Shown: in pieces, positions 53,590-64,000 of the stretch
Position numbering within the stretch: position 1 is the stretch's first letter
How the letters are laid out: every line of letters starts with the position of its first letter
Source: Morinoia aosen
Lineage: Eukaryota; Arthropoda; Malacostraca; Amphipoda; Talitridae
Assembly (NCBI GenBank): GCA_030386875.1
Contig: CM059580.1
Span: 2,012,838-2,076,837, forward strand
DNA length: 64,000 bases
Direction: 5' to 3'
Translations under genes and position numbers: made by a program
Notes under the pieces: generated by a model
What the model was told of the DNA's origin: nothing
The model's database searches: none
Seen by the model: only the letters and a program-made list of their open reading frames with translations

Positions 53590-54351
53590 AGTCGATGGGT
53601 GCATTCTTTAAGAAATGACAAGTGGTCCAAGCCAAGTTTTTTTGAGGGAGCGCGAGTCGGATAGGCTCAACGCAGAATTTCTCTATTTTTTCGAAAACCG
53701 TTGAGGCCGTGGTCATGTGTAGGACACCGTACTACTGGAAATGTTTCACTCTTTCATTTGAGAGTAATTTTAAGTCGATGGGTGCATCCGTTCGAAAGTT
53801 ACGAGTGGGTAAACTTAAGTTATTTGAGGGCGCGCGAGTCGGATAGGCTCAACGCAGAATTTCTCTATTTTTTCGAAAACCGTTGAGGCCGTGGTCATGT
53901 GTAGGACACCGTACTACTGGAAATGTTTCACTCTTTCATTTGAGAGTAATTTTAAGTCGATGGGTGCATCCGTTCGAAAGTTACGAGTGGGTAAACTTAA
54001 GTTATTTGAGGGCGCGCGAGTCGGATAGGCTCAACGCAGAATTTCTCTATTTTTTCGAAAACCGTTGAGGCCGTGGTCATGTGTAGGACACCGTACTACT
54101 GGAAATGTTTCACTCTTTCATTTGAGAGTAATTTTAAGTCGATGGGTGCATCCGTTCCAAAGTTACGAGTGGGTAAACTTAAGTGTAAAGTCGCACGAGG
54201 TGAACTCAAGAAATCTCCAGAAATTCTGTACCTAACGGCGTTATGAAGTCCCTCTGCTGCCGCCTGCCGGTCTTCTTTACCCTGTTTTTAGGGAGAAAGA
54301 GTGCGTTCGAGTTTCCGTTCGCGCGACTGGTCGCAATTTGGCACGCCGGTT
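53590..54351. repeat. Right inverted-repeat arm with 182-bp units
   Basis: The reverse complement of 36361-37460: one diverged partial unit (GTCGATGGGTGCATTCTTTA), three good 182-bp units carrying AGGCCGTGGTCATGTGTAGG, then the terminal part GTGTAAAGTCGCACGAGGTG to GGCACGCCGGTT. Units within this arm are more alike than units between arms, suggesting within-arm homogenisation. Confidence 0.93.
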
Positions 54352-54545
54352 ATCATTGATATGTATCAGTCTTGATTGGAATAAAATATCCTCTTTTCTC
54401 GTTCCGATTGCACATGCTATGACACTGTGGCTTAGTAATAGCCATTTGTCCGCAGTTGAGTAACGTACGGATGGCAGGATTTCGAACCTACGGTGGGCTC
54501 TTGCGTCTGCCACACTACGCTTTCGCTGAACGGCAAAAAATATTA
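54352..54545 (-). repeat. tRNA-derived SINE, minus strand, abutting the right arm
   Basis: On the minus strand GCGTAGTGTGGCAGACGCAA (A box) and GTAGGTTCGAAATCCTGCC (B box), then a 3' part ending GATACATATCAATGATAA directly against the outer edge of the inverted repeat. Different family from the 7950 SINE. Confidence 0.65.
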
Positions 54546-54668
54546 AACTGGCAGTCGTTAGAGAAAATTCATGCACTTATAATGGATGACGTGGTCTATA
54601 ATGCAAGGCAACCCTCATCCATTACAGGTCATCGATAAAGCGGCAGCTTGCTTTTGTTGTATGTCTGC

Positions 54669-55030
54669 CCATCAGGGGGATACAAATATTGTGTCTCTGG
54701 GAATTAGCGCCCCGGGGGGACAATGTGAAGGCCCAAGCTGAGAGTTAAGTAGGCCTTGTTTTTGTTGAAATAAAATGCTTTTGTTCTGTTAAGAATCATC
54801 TTTCGGTTCACTACTGTCCTTTTTTTCAGCACCTAGTTACTACTTTCTTCTTCAACTTTTATCTTGTTTCATGACCTTCTTTCTCATCTTACTGTTTCTA
54901 GTTATGCCTTTTCTGCATAGGTTGTGCATTTCCTTAACTTCATCCTAAGTGGTGCCTTCTTCCTTCCTCTCTTTGGATTGCCTTTGTTTAGGATAGGGAG
55001 GCTTAAACTAACTTAACTAATAATTTAATT
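54669..55030 (+). repeat. Dispersed repeat family A, copy 5
   Basis: CAGGGGGATACAAATATTGT, GGGAATTAGCGCCCCGGGGG, TTTCAGCACCTAGTTACTAC to AACTAACTTAACTAATAA. Nearly full length. Confidence 0.8.
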
Positions 55031-55255
55031 TAATCTGCTGTATGTATGAAATGAGGGTCAAATTTTACTCTGATGTTAACTATTTTCATAATTTCATTGC
55101 TATAGATAGGTAATATTGTCAGTTTCAAGACGTTTTACACGAATGACAATGTATTTGCAAATGCTTAGTTTCCAAGTTATTTAAGTTTGAAGTTATACAA
55201 ACTGCGCTCTTGAATGGCCTTTTTTGCGCAAAAGCAGTCATTCTTTTTGCATTAG

Positions 55256-55546
55256 AAACGAAAGCTAACCCCCTATTATAAACGTAAAGAGGTTGGGTTG
55301 TGAGGGATAGCCACAGTTCTTCTAGTAAAAATTATATATAAAGGTTTCTAGTGACGTCCGTTTACATCGACTCCAAGATGGCTGCCGCCCTATTGTGTAC
55401 CGGGTGGCGCCATGGCGGCAGCCACCTTGGAGTTGATGTAAACGGACGTCACAAGAAACCTTCATTTATAATTTTCCCTAGAAGAACTTTAGCTACCCCT
55501 CACAACCCAACCTCTTTACGTTTGTAATAGGGGGTTAGCTTCCGTT
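55256..55546. mobile_element. Foldback MITE
   Basis: Almost the whole element is one inverted repeat: AAGCTAACCCCCTATTATAA, AAGAGGTTGGGTTGTGAGGG, GACGTCCGTTTACATCGACT and CCAAGATGGCTGCCGCC on the left are mirrored on the right, with only a dozen bases (around 55403-55411) between arms. The outer AACG/CGTT also pair. No coding capacity and no clear target duplication. Confidence 0.85.
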
Positions 55547-56041
55547 GTTAATTAAATTATGCTAGGCGCACACGCTTGCCTGGCACGCACAAGCCAACTT
55601 CAAAGTTGAATAATTCAAAAATAATGCATCAGAGAGCAGAATGTCATTTCTGTAAAACATTCTTAATTGTGTTCCTTTAATGATTCTTTGCAACAAAATT
55701 ATGGAAATTGTTGACAACATTAAAGTAAAATTTGACCAAAATGAGAAACACTTTGAACAGTAGGCACCTCAAGCTCTTAAAAGGAATTCGAATAGTCTGC
55801 TGTTTCTGTCAGGGACTCTTTCTTGGTTGATACTGCATAAAATATTTGCTTGACCTTTGGAGAATTCTTTTAAAAGAATATATATATGGTTCAAGAATTT
55901 CAGGAAGCCATTCAATTATGATATGTGTTTAGAGTAGTAGGATGACTAAATATTATGAGTAAATAAGGTAGGACTAGGACGGCTAGCATTGTGTGCTCCA
56001 CAATGGACAGCTACAGAAGCTATTAGAGGTCACCTAGGCTG
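55547..56041. other. AT-rich intergenic DNA
   Basis: No gene or repeat recognised. Confidence 0.4.
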
Positions 56042-56758
56042 GAGCCTATTTTCAGAATAAATTATGAAAGCTGTGCTGAACAATAAGATAAGAATTTAAA
56101 AAATGCAGAATAGCAGGTGGATAAAGCAAATTTTTAAATTGAATATGAGTGTAAGCTATTGGGAGAAACTATGTTGGGAGCATGCAAGGAAACTAAGCAT
56201 GCAAAAAATTATCCATGTTAGAATTGGGAGACCTATGGATGACTGGCTTTTAATGAATGTTGGAGGTGGAGGCCCAAAGAGGTGGAAAAAGAGATTGAGA
56301 GGTGAACAAAACAGTATGGATTGAATAAATGAATGACTAGCATGTTGCAAAAGCCTACATTTATCTGCTATATGCAAAAGAAAGTGCCTAAGTGTGAGAT
56401 GTTCTATGATGGTAGTTTTGGAAGCCAACTCTTGTTTGCTGTGAATTGTAAGACATTGAGCTTGGATAGCTGCACATGGAGATGGAATGAGAATAAAAGA
56501 TTATGTTGGCAGTATGATAAGAAAGAGTAAGTAACAATTAAACATTTTATGCTGGAATGTAGTAAGTATGAGCAAGAGAAAGAGAGAAAGTTAGATGGAT
56601 ATGGTGTTTGAGCAGTATGGAGAGAATAAGTGGTATACCATATATGCTGAACATAATTGTGGTATAATTTATCTTGCTGGATTGGATCAGGAGTGTAATT
56701 TGAGTATCATTGAAGCTATGAAAAGTTTTCTAGTACTTGCTTGGAGTAAGAGACAGTG
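56042..56758 (+). pseudogene. Non-LTR retrotransposon ORF2 C-terminal fragment, copy 2
   Basis: The same family as 9144-9868 but more decayed. SYWEKLCWEHARKLSMQK is followed after a frameshift/stop by KCEMFYDGSFGSQLLFAVN and CTWRWNENKRLCWQ. The downstream CxxC/H part is broken (stop near 56530), and the end LVLAWSKRQ-like region near 56740 is recognisable. Not functional. Confidence 0.75.
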
Positions 56759-57240
56759 ACTGGGATAAAGCCATTCATGTTGAGTTCCTTGATATTTTGT
56801 TCAAACAATGACATAGTTATTATAAAAATGCCTTTAATGGTTTCAGTTCCATTAAAAAACCTCCATCTTGAGAGTTTAATTACCACTATGATAACTAATT
56901 ATTTGTTATGACCCTATATGATGTAAATTATTTTTACTTTTTATTTTTTCAGTAATATATGATCAAAGAATTATAAAGTGTTTCTAACTAAGATTTTTCT
57001 GTTAGTTTTAATGCATTACTTTAATATGCCCGTTTGAAAAAATAGTTTGAAATTGCTGCCATTTTACCTTTTGGTTTTAAGTACAAAACTATTTACATTA
57101 ATTCATTATCATTTCAAAATTAGTTTCTGTTATTACAGAAGCCAAAGATCATATTTTCATGTAAGAAGAGATTTTCAAAAGCTGCTCACATTCATGTCTT
57201 CATATTATTGTTTCATTATGTCAATTGTATTTATATGTCC
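56759..57240. other. AT-rich intergenic DNA
   Basis: No gene or repeat recognised. Confidence 0.4.
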
Positions 57241-57575
57241 CCTCAGGGGGATACAAATATTGTATCTATGGGAATTAGCGCTCCCAGGGGGACTATGTGA
57301 GTGCCCAAGTTTAGAGTTAAGTATGCCTTCTTTTTGTTGAAGTAGAATGTTTTTGTTATGTTGAGAATTTTCTTTTTTCGGTTCACTGCTGTCCTGTTTT
57401 TTCAGCACCTACTACTTTCTTCTTCAACTTTTATCATGTTTCCTAATCTTCTTTTCCAACTTACTGTTCCTCATTCTTTTATCTCCATACTAAATGGTGC
57501 CTTCCTCCTTCCTCTCTTTGATACGCTCTTTTTTTTAGCGGTTAGGGAGGCTTAAACTAACTTATAATCTAATCT
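57241..57575 (+). repeat. Dispersed repeat family A, copy 6
   Basis: CCTCAGGGGGATACAAATAT, TATGGGAATTAGCGCTCCCA, CTGTTTTTTCAGCACCTACT to GGCTTAAACTAACTTATAAT. Nearly full length. Confidence 0.8.
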
Positions 57576-57691
57576 AATTTGTATTTATATATCTATACAC
57601 AAAACTTTGAATAGCTCAACATGGAAAAAAAATTACTCTCAATCTATTGTAAAAACATTGTCAAGGGCTTTTATTATAGACAAGTTTGTTT

Positions 57692-59604
57692 CAGGGTTGT
57701 CACATAAAAAACCCACCCAAAAAAACCCACACTAAAAAACCCACTAAATAGTGTTTTTTTTTAGGTTTTATTATTAATATGTAAATTTTATTTGCTTTCA
57801 AGCTTATAGAATCAAAATGAGCTAAATATTTATCTTGTCAAAATAAGTATCTAAGTCATGTGCATGACTATGACAAGAAATCATTGAAAAACAGAACACC
57901 AACCCTATACAAATCAAATTAGAAAAACCTTAATCACAAAAAAACTTGAGGGACTAATATATTTTAATGAATTCCATTTCCAAAGTAAAAAAACAAAAAT
58001 TTAGAAACAAATGCAGTTTGACTACTTGATAATATAGAGATTTCTGAATTTTCCCTGTCTTCTAGACTAGACTGCTACTACAGTACTACTGTGTTTCTCT
58101 TTCTACATCCACTGCCATTTCATCGTTGTCATCCTCATCATGATCATTTGTGAGGTGGCGATATACTTAGACCATTTTTGTGCGCGTTCTGATCCTAATC
58201 TATTTCTCAATTTACTCCACACAATTCCAAATGTTGAAAAAATTCTCTCAATAGATCCTGAACTTGCGGGGCAAGAATCAAGATTGCTTATAAACTTGCA
58301 GAAACCCTCTGCCAGTGTTTTTTCATGAATCTGCATTTTCTGCTGTTTCATGTCTTGAATATCCCACCACCAACAAGGAGTCATTGTCTTAGTGATATTC
58401 TCATTGAACATGTGTTTTGGGAAGATGTTGGAGTCCTTCAATTTATAGGAGTAGAGAGCACCGATGAACTCCGGATTGTACTCAGCCAACCACTCTTCAA
58501 TATCAGTCTCCTGTGAGAGCTTTGCCTTAAATGTTGTAAAATGAAACATCAATATCGAGTTCATTATCTTGTTGATCAGTCTAATGTGAAACTAGGCTAA
58601 GTGAATTAGGTTAAACATTATTGTACACCCTAGAATAATGTAATGGTAGGATGCCCTAGAAGTTGCTGAACTTATTCGGGCCCACAGGTAGCTAGACTCA
58701 AATTTGACCATTGTATTAGACTTAAGAAACATTCTACCTCTGTATTACCTGTGGTAAATAAATTGTTTAAATTGTTTAAATTGAAATAAGTTTAACAATT
58801 ATAGTCAGATGGGGCAAGACAACCGCAGCCATCATGGAGTGAGAAAGTAAAGAAACTACTGACCTATGGGGAGCATTCAAGCTGCACTGGAACAAATTTG
58901 ACAATGGAATCTGTTAGAGCATTTACTTCTAATCATTTTAGTGTTTGTTGCTATCCTGTACTGCGAAAAGTGAATTTTTTGGCAAATTCAAAAAAAAAAT
59001 TGGCATGTCACTACATGTTGTAACATGTAACAGTGTGGTTGACTAACTTGACTTGCACAGCCAAGCACTCCAGCTCACACAATACACATGTTAAGTTGTT
59101 TACAGCATGACTGTTAAGTGATGTGCAGGCTGTCTTGCTTCAAGTTGCTTGTGGTTACTTATGATCTGCATGGTGCTTCCCTCACATGACTTGCGCCTGT
59201 CTGCTGCTAAAACAACTTACTATGAATTGACGAGCGTAGCAATTCTCTTTGGACATCTTATATCTTTACAGACTGCAGAGCTATGTCTCTATGCATATGG
59301 TAATTGGTAAATGGTAATTGGGATGGACAAACTTAATTCATATATTGTTCATATAATGTAATAATTCATATAATAATGTAATATAATGTTAGAAATAAAG
59401 TAATCAAAAAACAATATTTACTCAATAAGAGTTTGTATATAAATCTGAAATAAGGGCAATGGAAGTTGTGTGAAGAATTCTTTTACAAAAACAGGTATTA
59501 CAAAAAACCCAATAAAGCCCCAAAAAAACAATAAAACCCATAAAACCCCCCAAAAAAACAGGTGGGTTGGGTTTTTTAAAAAACCCTGGGTTTTTCCATC
59601 CCTG
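57692..59604 (-). mobile_element. Complete-ended hAT element with perfect 8-bp target duplication
   Basis: Ends CAGGGTTGTCAC and, inverted, CAGGGATGGAAA. The flanks GTTTGTTT (57684-57691) and GTTTGTTT (59605-59612) are identical, the 8-bp duplication expected of hAT. Subterminal AAAAACCCACC / GGTGGGTTGGGTTTTT repeats mark both ends. A decayed transposase fragment lies inside on the minus strand. 1913 bp, so internally deleted. Confidence 0.92.
58103..58564 (-). pseudogene. hAT transposase C-terminal fragment
   Basis: A minus-strand frame of 153 codons. It contains EEWLAEYNPEFIGALYSYKL and, near its C-terminus, SSGSIERIFSTFGIVWSKL then RNRLGSERAQK, the hAT dimerisation-domain signature (S..ERVFS..G.....RN.L). 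The upstream part with the catalytic residues is absent or unreadable, so the protein cannot be active. A second, more decayed copy lies at about 44590-44900. In this family the transposase lies antisense to the CAGGGTTG end. Confidence 0.85.
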
Positions 59605-60991
59605 GTTTGTTTACCAACTAATGTTTTCCATGTTGAGATATTTTGTTAACCAATGTTAATTTTAATATCAACTTTTTTGAAAATGAGCCCTCTCTCTTCT
59701 TTTGTAAGTGCTCCCAACTTCTTTGCTGTAACCTGTACAAACAGCTGATGCAAAGGTGCACTGTTATAGGCCTGCTGCTAAACATCAATGAGACAACTTC
59801 CATTTTTTAACTAACTTTGAACTCCTTAGTTTTGAATTGATATAAACAGACATATAATCTAAGTATTGAATTGATACAAATAGGCATGAAATGAAGGTGA
59901 AAATAGGTTAAATAAATAGTATAAATGGATTACATAGAAAAAACATAAAAAATCTTCTTTTGGAATATTGATAGTATGAGTTAAAAAGGATAATTTCTGA
60001 CATAGAATGAGAGTAAAAATAGGTAGAATGAGCGCTATGAGAGGATTACCTAGAAAAATTTTATAAAATCATATTGATAGTATGAGCAAAAAAGAAAGAT
60101 TTCTAAGAATGTGATTTCTGAGCATCATCAAGAGCATCAATGGCATGCCACATTTGCTGAATGTACATCTGAAATGAAGGCAAAACTTTTGCACAAGACT
60201 TGCACATGTTGCTATTTTTGCTAAGTGCTGCTGTGTAGAACACTAGGAGAATCATTTTGGGTATCAGAACCAGCCCTGAATTTTGGAGTTTTGGTACTGA
60301 TTCTGATGCACAAGAGAAACTACAATACTGAGATTCTTTCTATGATCAAGTGTCTATCTCTACTTAATAGTGAGAGAGTATGAGTGTAACCTGCAAACCC
60401 TAAGTGTTGAATACATTGACTGCCGTACAACCCAATGGTGGGTTGTGCTTAAGTTTTTCTTGTTGCAAAACAACCTATCATTTGAAAAAGTTTTAAGTCT
60501 TTTAAAGTTGATGGCATTTAACCCCTTCTCCGGCAGAAACGTGTACACACGTTTTCACAAAATGTTATTTTTCAGTCATCGACTCAACGACGAGTATACT
60601 CGTCTAAAACTTTACCTTAAAAAACCAGCTACATACGCATATACTTGTCGATTTAAAGCCTTTGTCAGCCATTCTACGTGTGAAACGAGTATTCTTGTCA
60701 AATCATACGCCTGGCAGAGGCGACAGGGTAGAGCTGTGGGATTTCAAGGACATTGTTACTAGACTTGCTCCGACAGCCATTGTCGTTGGATGGGTGTTGT
60801 TTGCATCCACATTTGCATTTATTTTTTTGTAGCATTTTCAAGTGGTACACCCCAAATGTCTAGTTCAACGGAATGGAAAGAAAAGATAATTACACACTGT
60901 TTTCATAACCAGCATCAAAAATACTATATAGAACCAAAATAAAAAAATTAGTCTGAAAGAGAAACGTTTTGGAAAAAAAATTGTTGGAAGG
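59605..60991. other. Intergenic AT-rich DNA
   Basis: No gene recognised. A TTTAACCCCTTCTCCGGCAG word near 60520 looks like a transposon end, but I could not find its partner. A frame at 60370-60762 has no recognised motif. Confidence 0.4.
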
Positions 60992-61213
60992 TGTTAACAC
61001 GTTGACTGCCGTGAGTTCAACTAAAGTTCAGTACAAACTAAAATTTAGAGTCAATTGTAGTAAGCCATTCTGAAAATAGCAAACATGTGCATTGGGCCTT
61101 CATTCAGCTTTGACTAAGTATTTGGAATAATCTAGTTTGTGACTACAGGTGGGTCTGCAGTGTTATGAAAATTCCCTCCATGTACCACCGGTGGTACACG
61201 GGGTGGTTAACGT
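60992..61213. mobile_element. Possible piggyBac-like MITE
   Basis: TTAACACGTTGACTGCCGTG at the left and CCGGTGGTACACGGGGTGGTTAA at the right (about 61190-61212), both bounded by TTAA, the piggyBac target. Terminal inverted similarity is weak, so this is tentative. Confidence 0.35.
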
Positions 61214-61604
61214 GTTGATAGATTCGGTTAATGTTTAATATGTATAAAGTTTTTAACATCTTTTGAATTTAAATTTGAGTTGAATCCTGAACTTCAGTTT
61301 AACCCATCGCAATTAACGTGTTGAAGTGTTACTGAGTAATTTCAACTTGCAGTCTGTTCAATTGGGAGATCTTCATTTGCATAATACGTTTTACAAGCTG
61401 ACTGATGCTGATCTTAAATGCAAAGTTTTTTCTATAGTGACCTATTAATATTTTCTTTTGGTTTTCAAAGTTGTTGAACATCAAAATATGTTGCTTTTTA
61501 TTTCAGTAGAAAGACGAAAACTTGATGCAGGCACATTTTTGTGATGGTAATCGTTACAATATAGGGTAAATTTGAGGATGAAACGGTGATTGTATCCCTA
61601 GTTA

Positions 61605-61766
61605 ATGATGAGTTGGTTCACTGTAAATAACTTAGTGGTTAGCATTTTTACCATTTATGTAGCATACACTGCATACAGCCTGAGCTCCCTGCTCACGGTG
61701 CCGTCATGCGAGCCTGGGGACGTGTGCCTCAAGCCCTACCTGGCCACGGACCACCCCCGCCTCCAG
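61605..61766 (+). CDS. CLPTM1L: CLPTM1L-like, probable first coding exon
   Basis: Two consecutive ATGs (61605, 61608), 54 codons in phase 0, donor CAG|GTGCGT at 61767. The peptide starts MMSWFTVNNLVVSIFTIYVA, then YTAYSLSSLLTVPSCEPGDV, and ends CLKPYLATDHPRLQ. It has one N-terminal hydrophobic segment (about residues 10-30), then a short lumenal stretch with two Cys and the PYL....P.LQ motif seen at the same place in CLPTM1L. CLPTM1-family proteins are multi-pass ER/plasma-membrane proteins; CLPTM1L has been linked to scrambling of a GPI precursor. The next exons should lie beyond 64000. Which of the two ATGs is used is not decidable. The call rests on one exon. Confidence 0.6.
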
Positions 61767-61814
61767 GTGCGTTGCTCCAGGTCCTCTTGTTTGTGCGGCA
61801 TTATTGCTTACTTC

Positions 61815-62040
61815 TGAAAACAGTTTATTTTGCATTACAGTCATCGTACAAAAGACCCAACTGAATCCAAGTTGAATAAATGGATGCTTAGCGTGACGCA
61901 AAAGCCTACACTTATCTAGTATATGCAAACGGAAGTGCCTAAGAGTGAGATGTTCTATGATGGTAGTTTTGGAATCCAACTCATGTTTGCTGTGAGATGT
62001 AAGGCCTTGAGTGTGAGCAGGCGCACATGGAGATCAACAT
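61815..62040 (+). pseudogene. Non-LTR retrotransposon fragment, copy 3
   Basis: YMQTEVPKSEMFYDGSFGIQ then LMFAVRCKALSVSRRTWRS is the same family as 9144-9868 and 56042-56758. Only about 75 residues remain. It lies in the first CLPTM1L-like intron. Confidence 0.7.
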
Positions 62041-62082
62041 CTTTACGTAAGATTTTCGTCTCTGAAGACGAAAGAAATTTCA

Positions 62083-62400
62083 GGGGACAAAACCCAGAAA
62101 TTTCTGGTTACGAAACTCAAAAATTTCAGGTTATGAAATCCACAAATTGCACGTTACGAAACCCAGAAATTTCAGGTTACGAAACCCAGAAATTTCTGGT
62201 TACGAAACTCAAAAATTTCAGGTTACAAAGCCCAGAAATTTCAGGTTACAAAACCCAGAAATTTCAGGTTACAAAACCCAGAAATTTCAGGTTACAAAAC
62301 CCAGAAATTTCAGGTTACGAAACCCAGAAATTTCAGGTTACAAAGCCCAGAAGTTTCAGGTTACAAAACCCAGAAATTTCAGGTTACGAAACCCAGAATC
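62083..62400. repeat. 25-bp minisatellite CCCAGAAATTTCAGGTTACG
   Basis: About 13 copies of AAACCCAGAAATTTCAGGTT+ACGAA/ACAAA, beginning some 40 bp after the LINE fragment. Confidence 0.93.
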
Positions 62401-62936
62401 TCAAAAATTCAAATAATGCGTGCTCGACTTTGCAGCCGCTTGAACCCCCCAAAATGCAAATACACTTGTAGGATCCTGTATTTTGTTTTGAAATTTGTGT
62501 GATGAAGGAAATGTTAAATGATTTGCATATCTTATTCATTCTTATGGTTTAATAAATAATTTTTTTCTACTTCTAACCCATATGTCATACAAAATTGGTA
62601 TTTTTTTATAATTTTTAAAGGTTTAAGGGGGTATTATTGGTGCCTTGTAATGAATCAAGCCTTTTACATCTAAAATGCTAATAAAAAATCCCATTACAAG
62701 AACCATTTCTGGAATGAATTAATTTTGTAGGTTGAGGTATGAAAATTTTCCATGCTTATTCCACAATATATTCTTTTTTAATTATATGTTATTATTTATT
62801 ATCTTAATTGAGCTGATAGGTCGATTTTTCGGAAATCTTACTTTAAAATGAAAAGGAGAACCAAGGCGTATATAAAGATTTTTACTTGTAAACATTTCGG
62901 AAAATCTGGTTTCTATCTTCAGTACTGAAAATGAAG
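62401..62936. other. AT-rich intron-like DNA
   Basis: No feature recognised. Confidence 0.4.
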
Positions 62937-64000
62937 TAACAGATAAAAAATGAAATTAGATGTCTACTACAATAAGAGAACTTCCAGTAACCTCAATAAA
63001 CATGAAAAATAAAATGCAAGTATAAACAAAAAAGGGGGACTGCTAAAAACTATAATCGTACACCTACACCCACACACACTCACACACCCACACGGACACT
63101 AAAAACTATAGGCATACCTAAGCTGTTGGGGCAATGTGTAATTTTGCGGCACTTTGATCATTATTCAATTTTGGTTTAACTGTATATATGAATAGTGATT
63201 CTAAAACTCTCAGATCGTGTTCCCTATTAGTTGTAGCAAGAGTTGAAAAATTTGATGTTTTAAATGGATGGTCGCACTTAAAACAATGGTCTCGGATTGC
63301 AGACTGAGAAGGGCAGGCGTATGGACGACCTGTACGGTGAGATATACCTGAGTGTTGGCTGTGGCGAATAAACTGCTGGAGCATTGTGCTACCAACATAC
63401 GATTGCATGCAACAATCACATTCATACAGATACACACAACCACTTTGCAGGCATTCATTCACACGTTCCTTCCTATGAAAAAATGAGGCTATTTTAAAAT
63501 TGTTCCTATAAAATACACGGACGTCAATAGAGATAAAATATGTATGCACCAACGACATGAGTTCTTTCTTCAGTTCAGTATTCAAATAGACGAGGTAAGG
63601 TAAGTTGACAAATACTTTTTCTTTTGCAGCCGTCAGAGTTAAAGGAGGAGAAGAAAGTTTTTTATCTAAAAATGTTTTTACAACTTTTTACTCTTGCTAC
63701 AGCTAATAGGGAACACGATCTGAGAGTTTTAGAATCACTATTCATATATACAGTTAAACCGAAATTGAATAATGATCAAAGTGCCGCAAAATTACACATT
63801 GCCCCAACAGCTTAGGTATACCTATAGTTTTTAGTGTCCGTGTGGGTGTGTGAGTGTGTGTGGGTGTAGGTGTGCGATTATAGTTTTTAGCAGTCCCCCT
63901 TTTTTGTTTATACTTGCATTTTATTTTTCATGTTTATTGAGGTTACTAGAAGTTCTCTTATTGTAGTAGACATCTAATTTCATTTTTTATCTGTTACTTC
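62937..64000. mobile_element. Inverted pair of Penelope-like element 3' ends
   Basis: About 300 bp at 62937-63240 reappears as its reverse complement from about 63690 to the window end (GGCATACCTAAGCTGTTGGG versus CCCAACAGCTTAGGTATACC; AAAAAGGGGGACTGCTAAAA versus TTTTAGCAGTCCCCCTTTTT). Each arm includes the C-terminal coding end of a Penelope-type element and its 3' tail with a CACACA run. The right arm continues beyond the window. Confidence 0.85.
63118..63585 (-). pseudogene. Penelope-like element GIY-YIG endonuclease fragment
   Basis: A minus-strand frame of 155 codons, open to a stop at 63118. It holds VYLYECDCCMQSYVGST (GIY-YIG-type core, here YLYECD...YVGST), HSQHSGISHRTGRPYACPSQ, SAIRDHCFKCDHPF and ends LRVLESLFIYTVKPKLN, the standard order for the C-terminal endonuclease of Penelope-like retroelements. 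The reverse transcriptase is missing, so it is a 5'-truncated copy. The last 41 residues are repeated on the opposite strand at about 63690-63815. Confidence 0.85.

Larger units (their letters stand above)
36361..54351. mobile_element. 18-kb segment bounded by long inverted repeats (candidate large TIR element)
   Basis: Outer edges AACCGGCGTGCC and GGCACGCCGGTT are mutually inverted, and homology continues for several hundred bases including subterminal 182-bp tandem units. Without the nested BEL/Pao insert (45216-53126 plus one target copy) the segment is about 10 kb. I see no transposase of a known superfamily and no target duplication; the right edge abuts a SINE tail that may hide it. It may be a large DNA transposon, or two inverted copies of a smaller element. 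Confidence 0.45.

Noticed and set aside
36361-54351. Polinton/Maverick element
   Set aside because: Size and long inverted repeats fit, but there is no DNA polymerase B, packaging ATPase, capsid or Polinton integrase, and no AG...CT ends or 6-bp duplication.

Overview
This is nuclear eukaryotic DNA: genes in short exons with consensus GT/AG introns, a BEL/Pao LTR retrotransposon, a Penelope-like element, hAT elements, non-LTR retrotransposon remnants, tRNA-derived SINEs and a great deal of minisatellite DNA. The protein families and transposons fit an arthropod, perhaps a malacostracan crustacean, but the sequence alone does not fix the species. There are no bacterial features.

1-12.4 kb: five + strand exons of a tolloid/BMP1-type gene (CUB1 in two exons, CUB2 in two exons, then one calcium-binding-type EGF). 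All splice phases agree. The astacin protease domain would lie to the left of the window. CUB3 and later domains are not seen. A 500-N gap (12443-12942) follows, inside tandem repeats. 16.3-29.7 kb: ten + strand exons of the C-terminal half of a neurabin/spinophilin-like scaffold (coiled coil, Pro/Gln-rich linkers, SAM domain, Lys/Glu-rich tail, stop at 29316-29318). The 5' half of that gene (actin-, PP1- and PDZ-binding) is absent, so the two genes may have been joined artificially at the gap.

In both genes, nearly every intron carries a minisatellite starting at or next to a splice site, and several repeat units are copies of the exon end plus the splice signal. This is the most striking pattern in the window. 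30.3-34.5 kb holds four more large arrays with no gene.

36.36-54.35 kb is bounded by long inverted repeats (arms built of 182-bp tandem units). Inside lie an unrecognised, phase-consistent three-exon gene for about 130 residues, a LINE remnant, a truncated hAT copy, and an intact BEL/Pao element (45216-53126) with apparently identical 1178-bp LTRs and a 4-bp target duplication. The BEL element interrupts the predicted last exon of the unknown gene. 54.3-64 kb holds SINE, MITE, LINE and hAT copies (one hAT with a perfect 8-bp target duplication), the probable first coding exon of a CLPTM1L-like gene (61605-61766), and an inverted Penelope-like element running off the window end.
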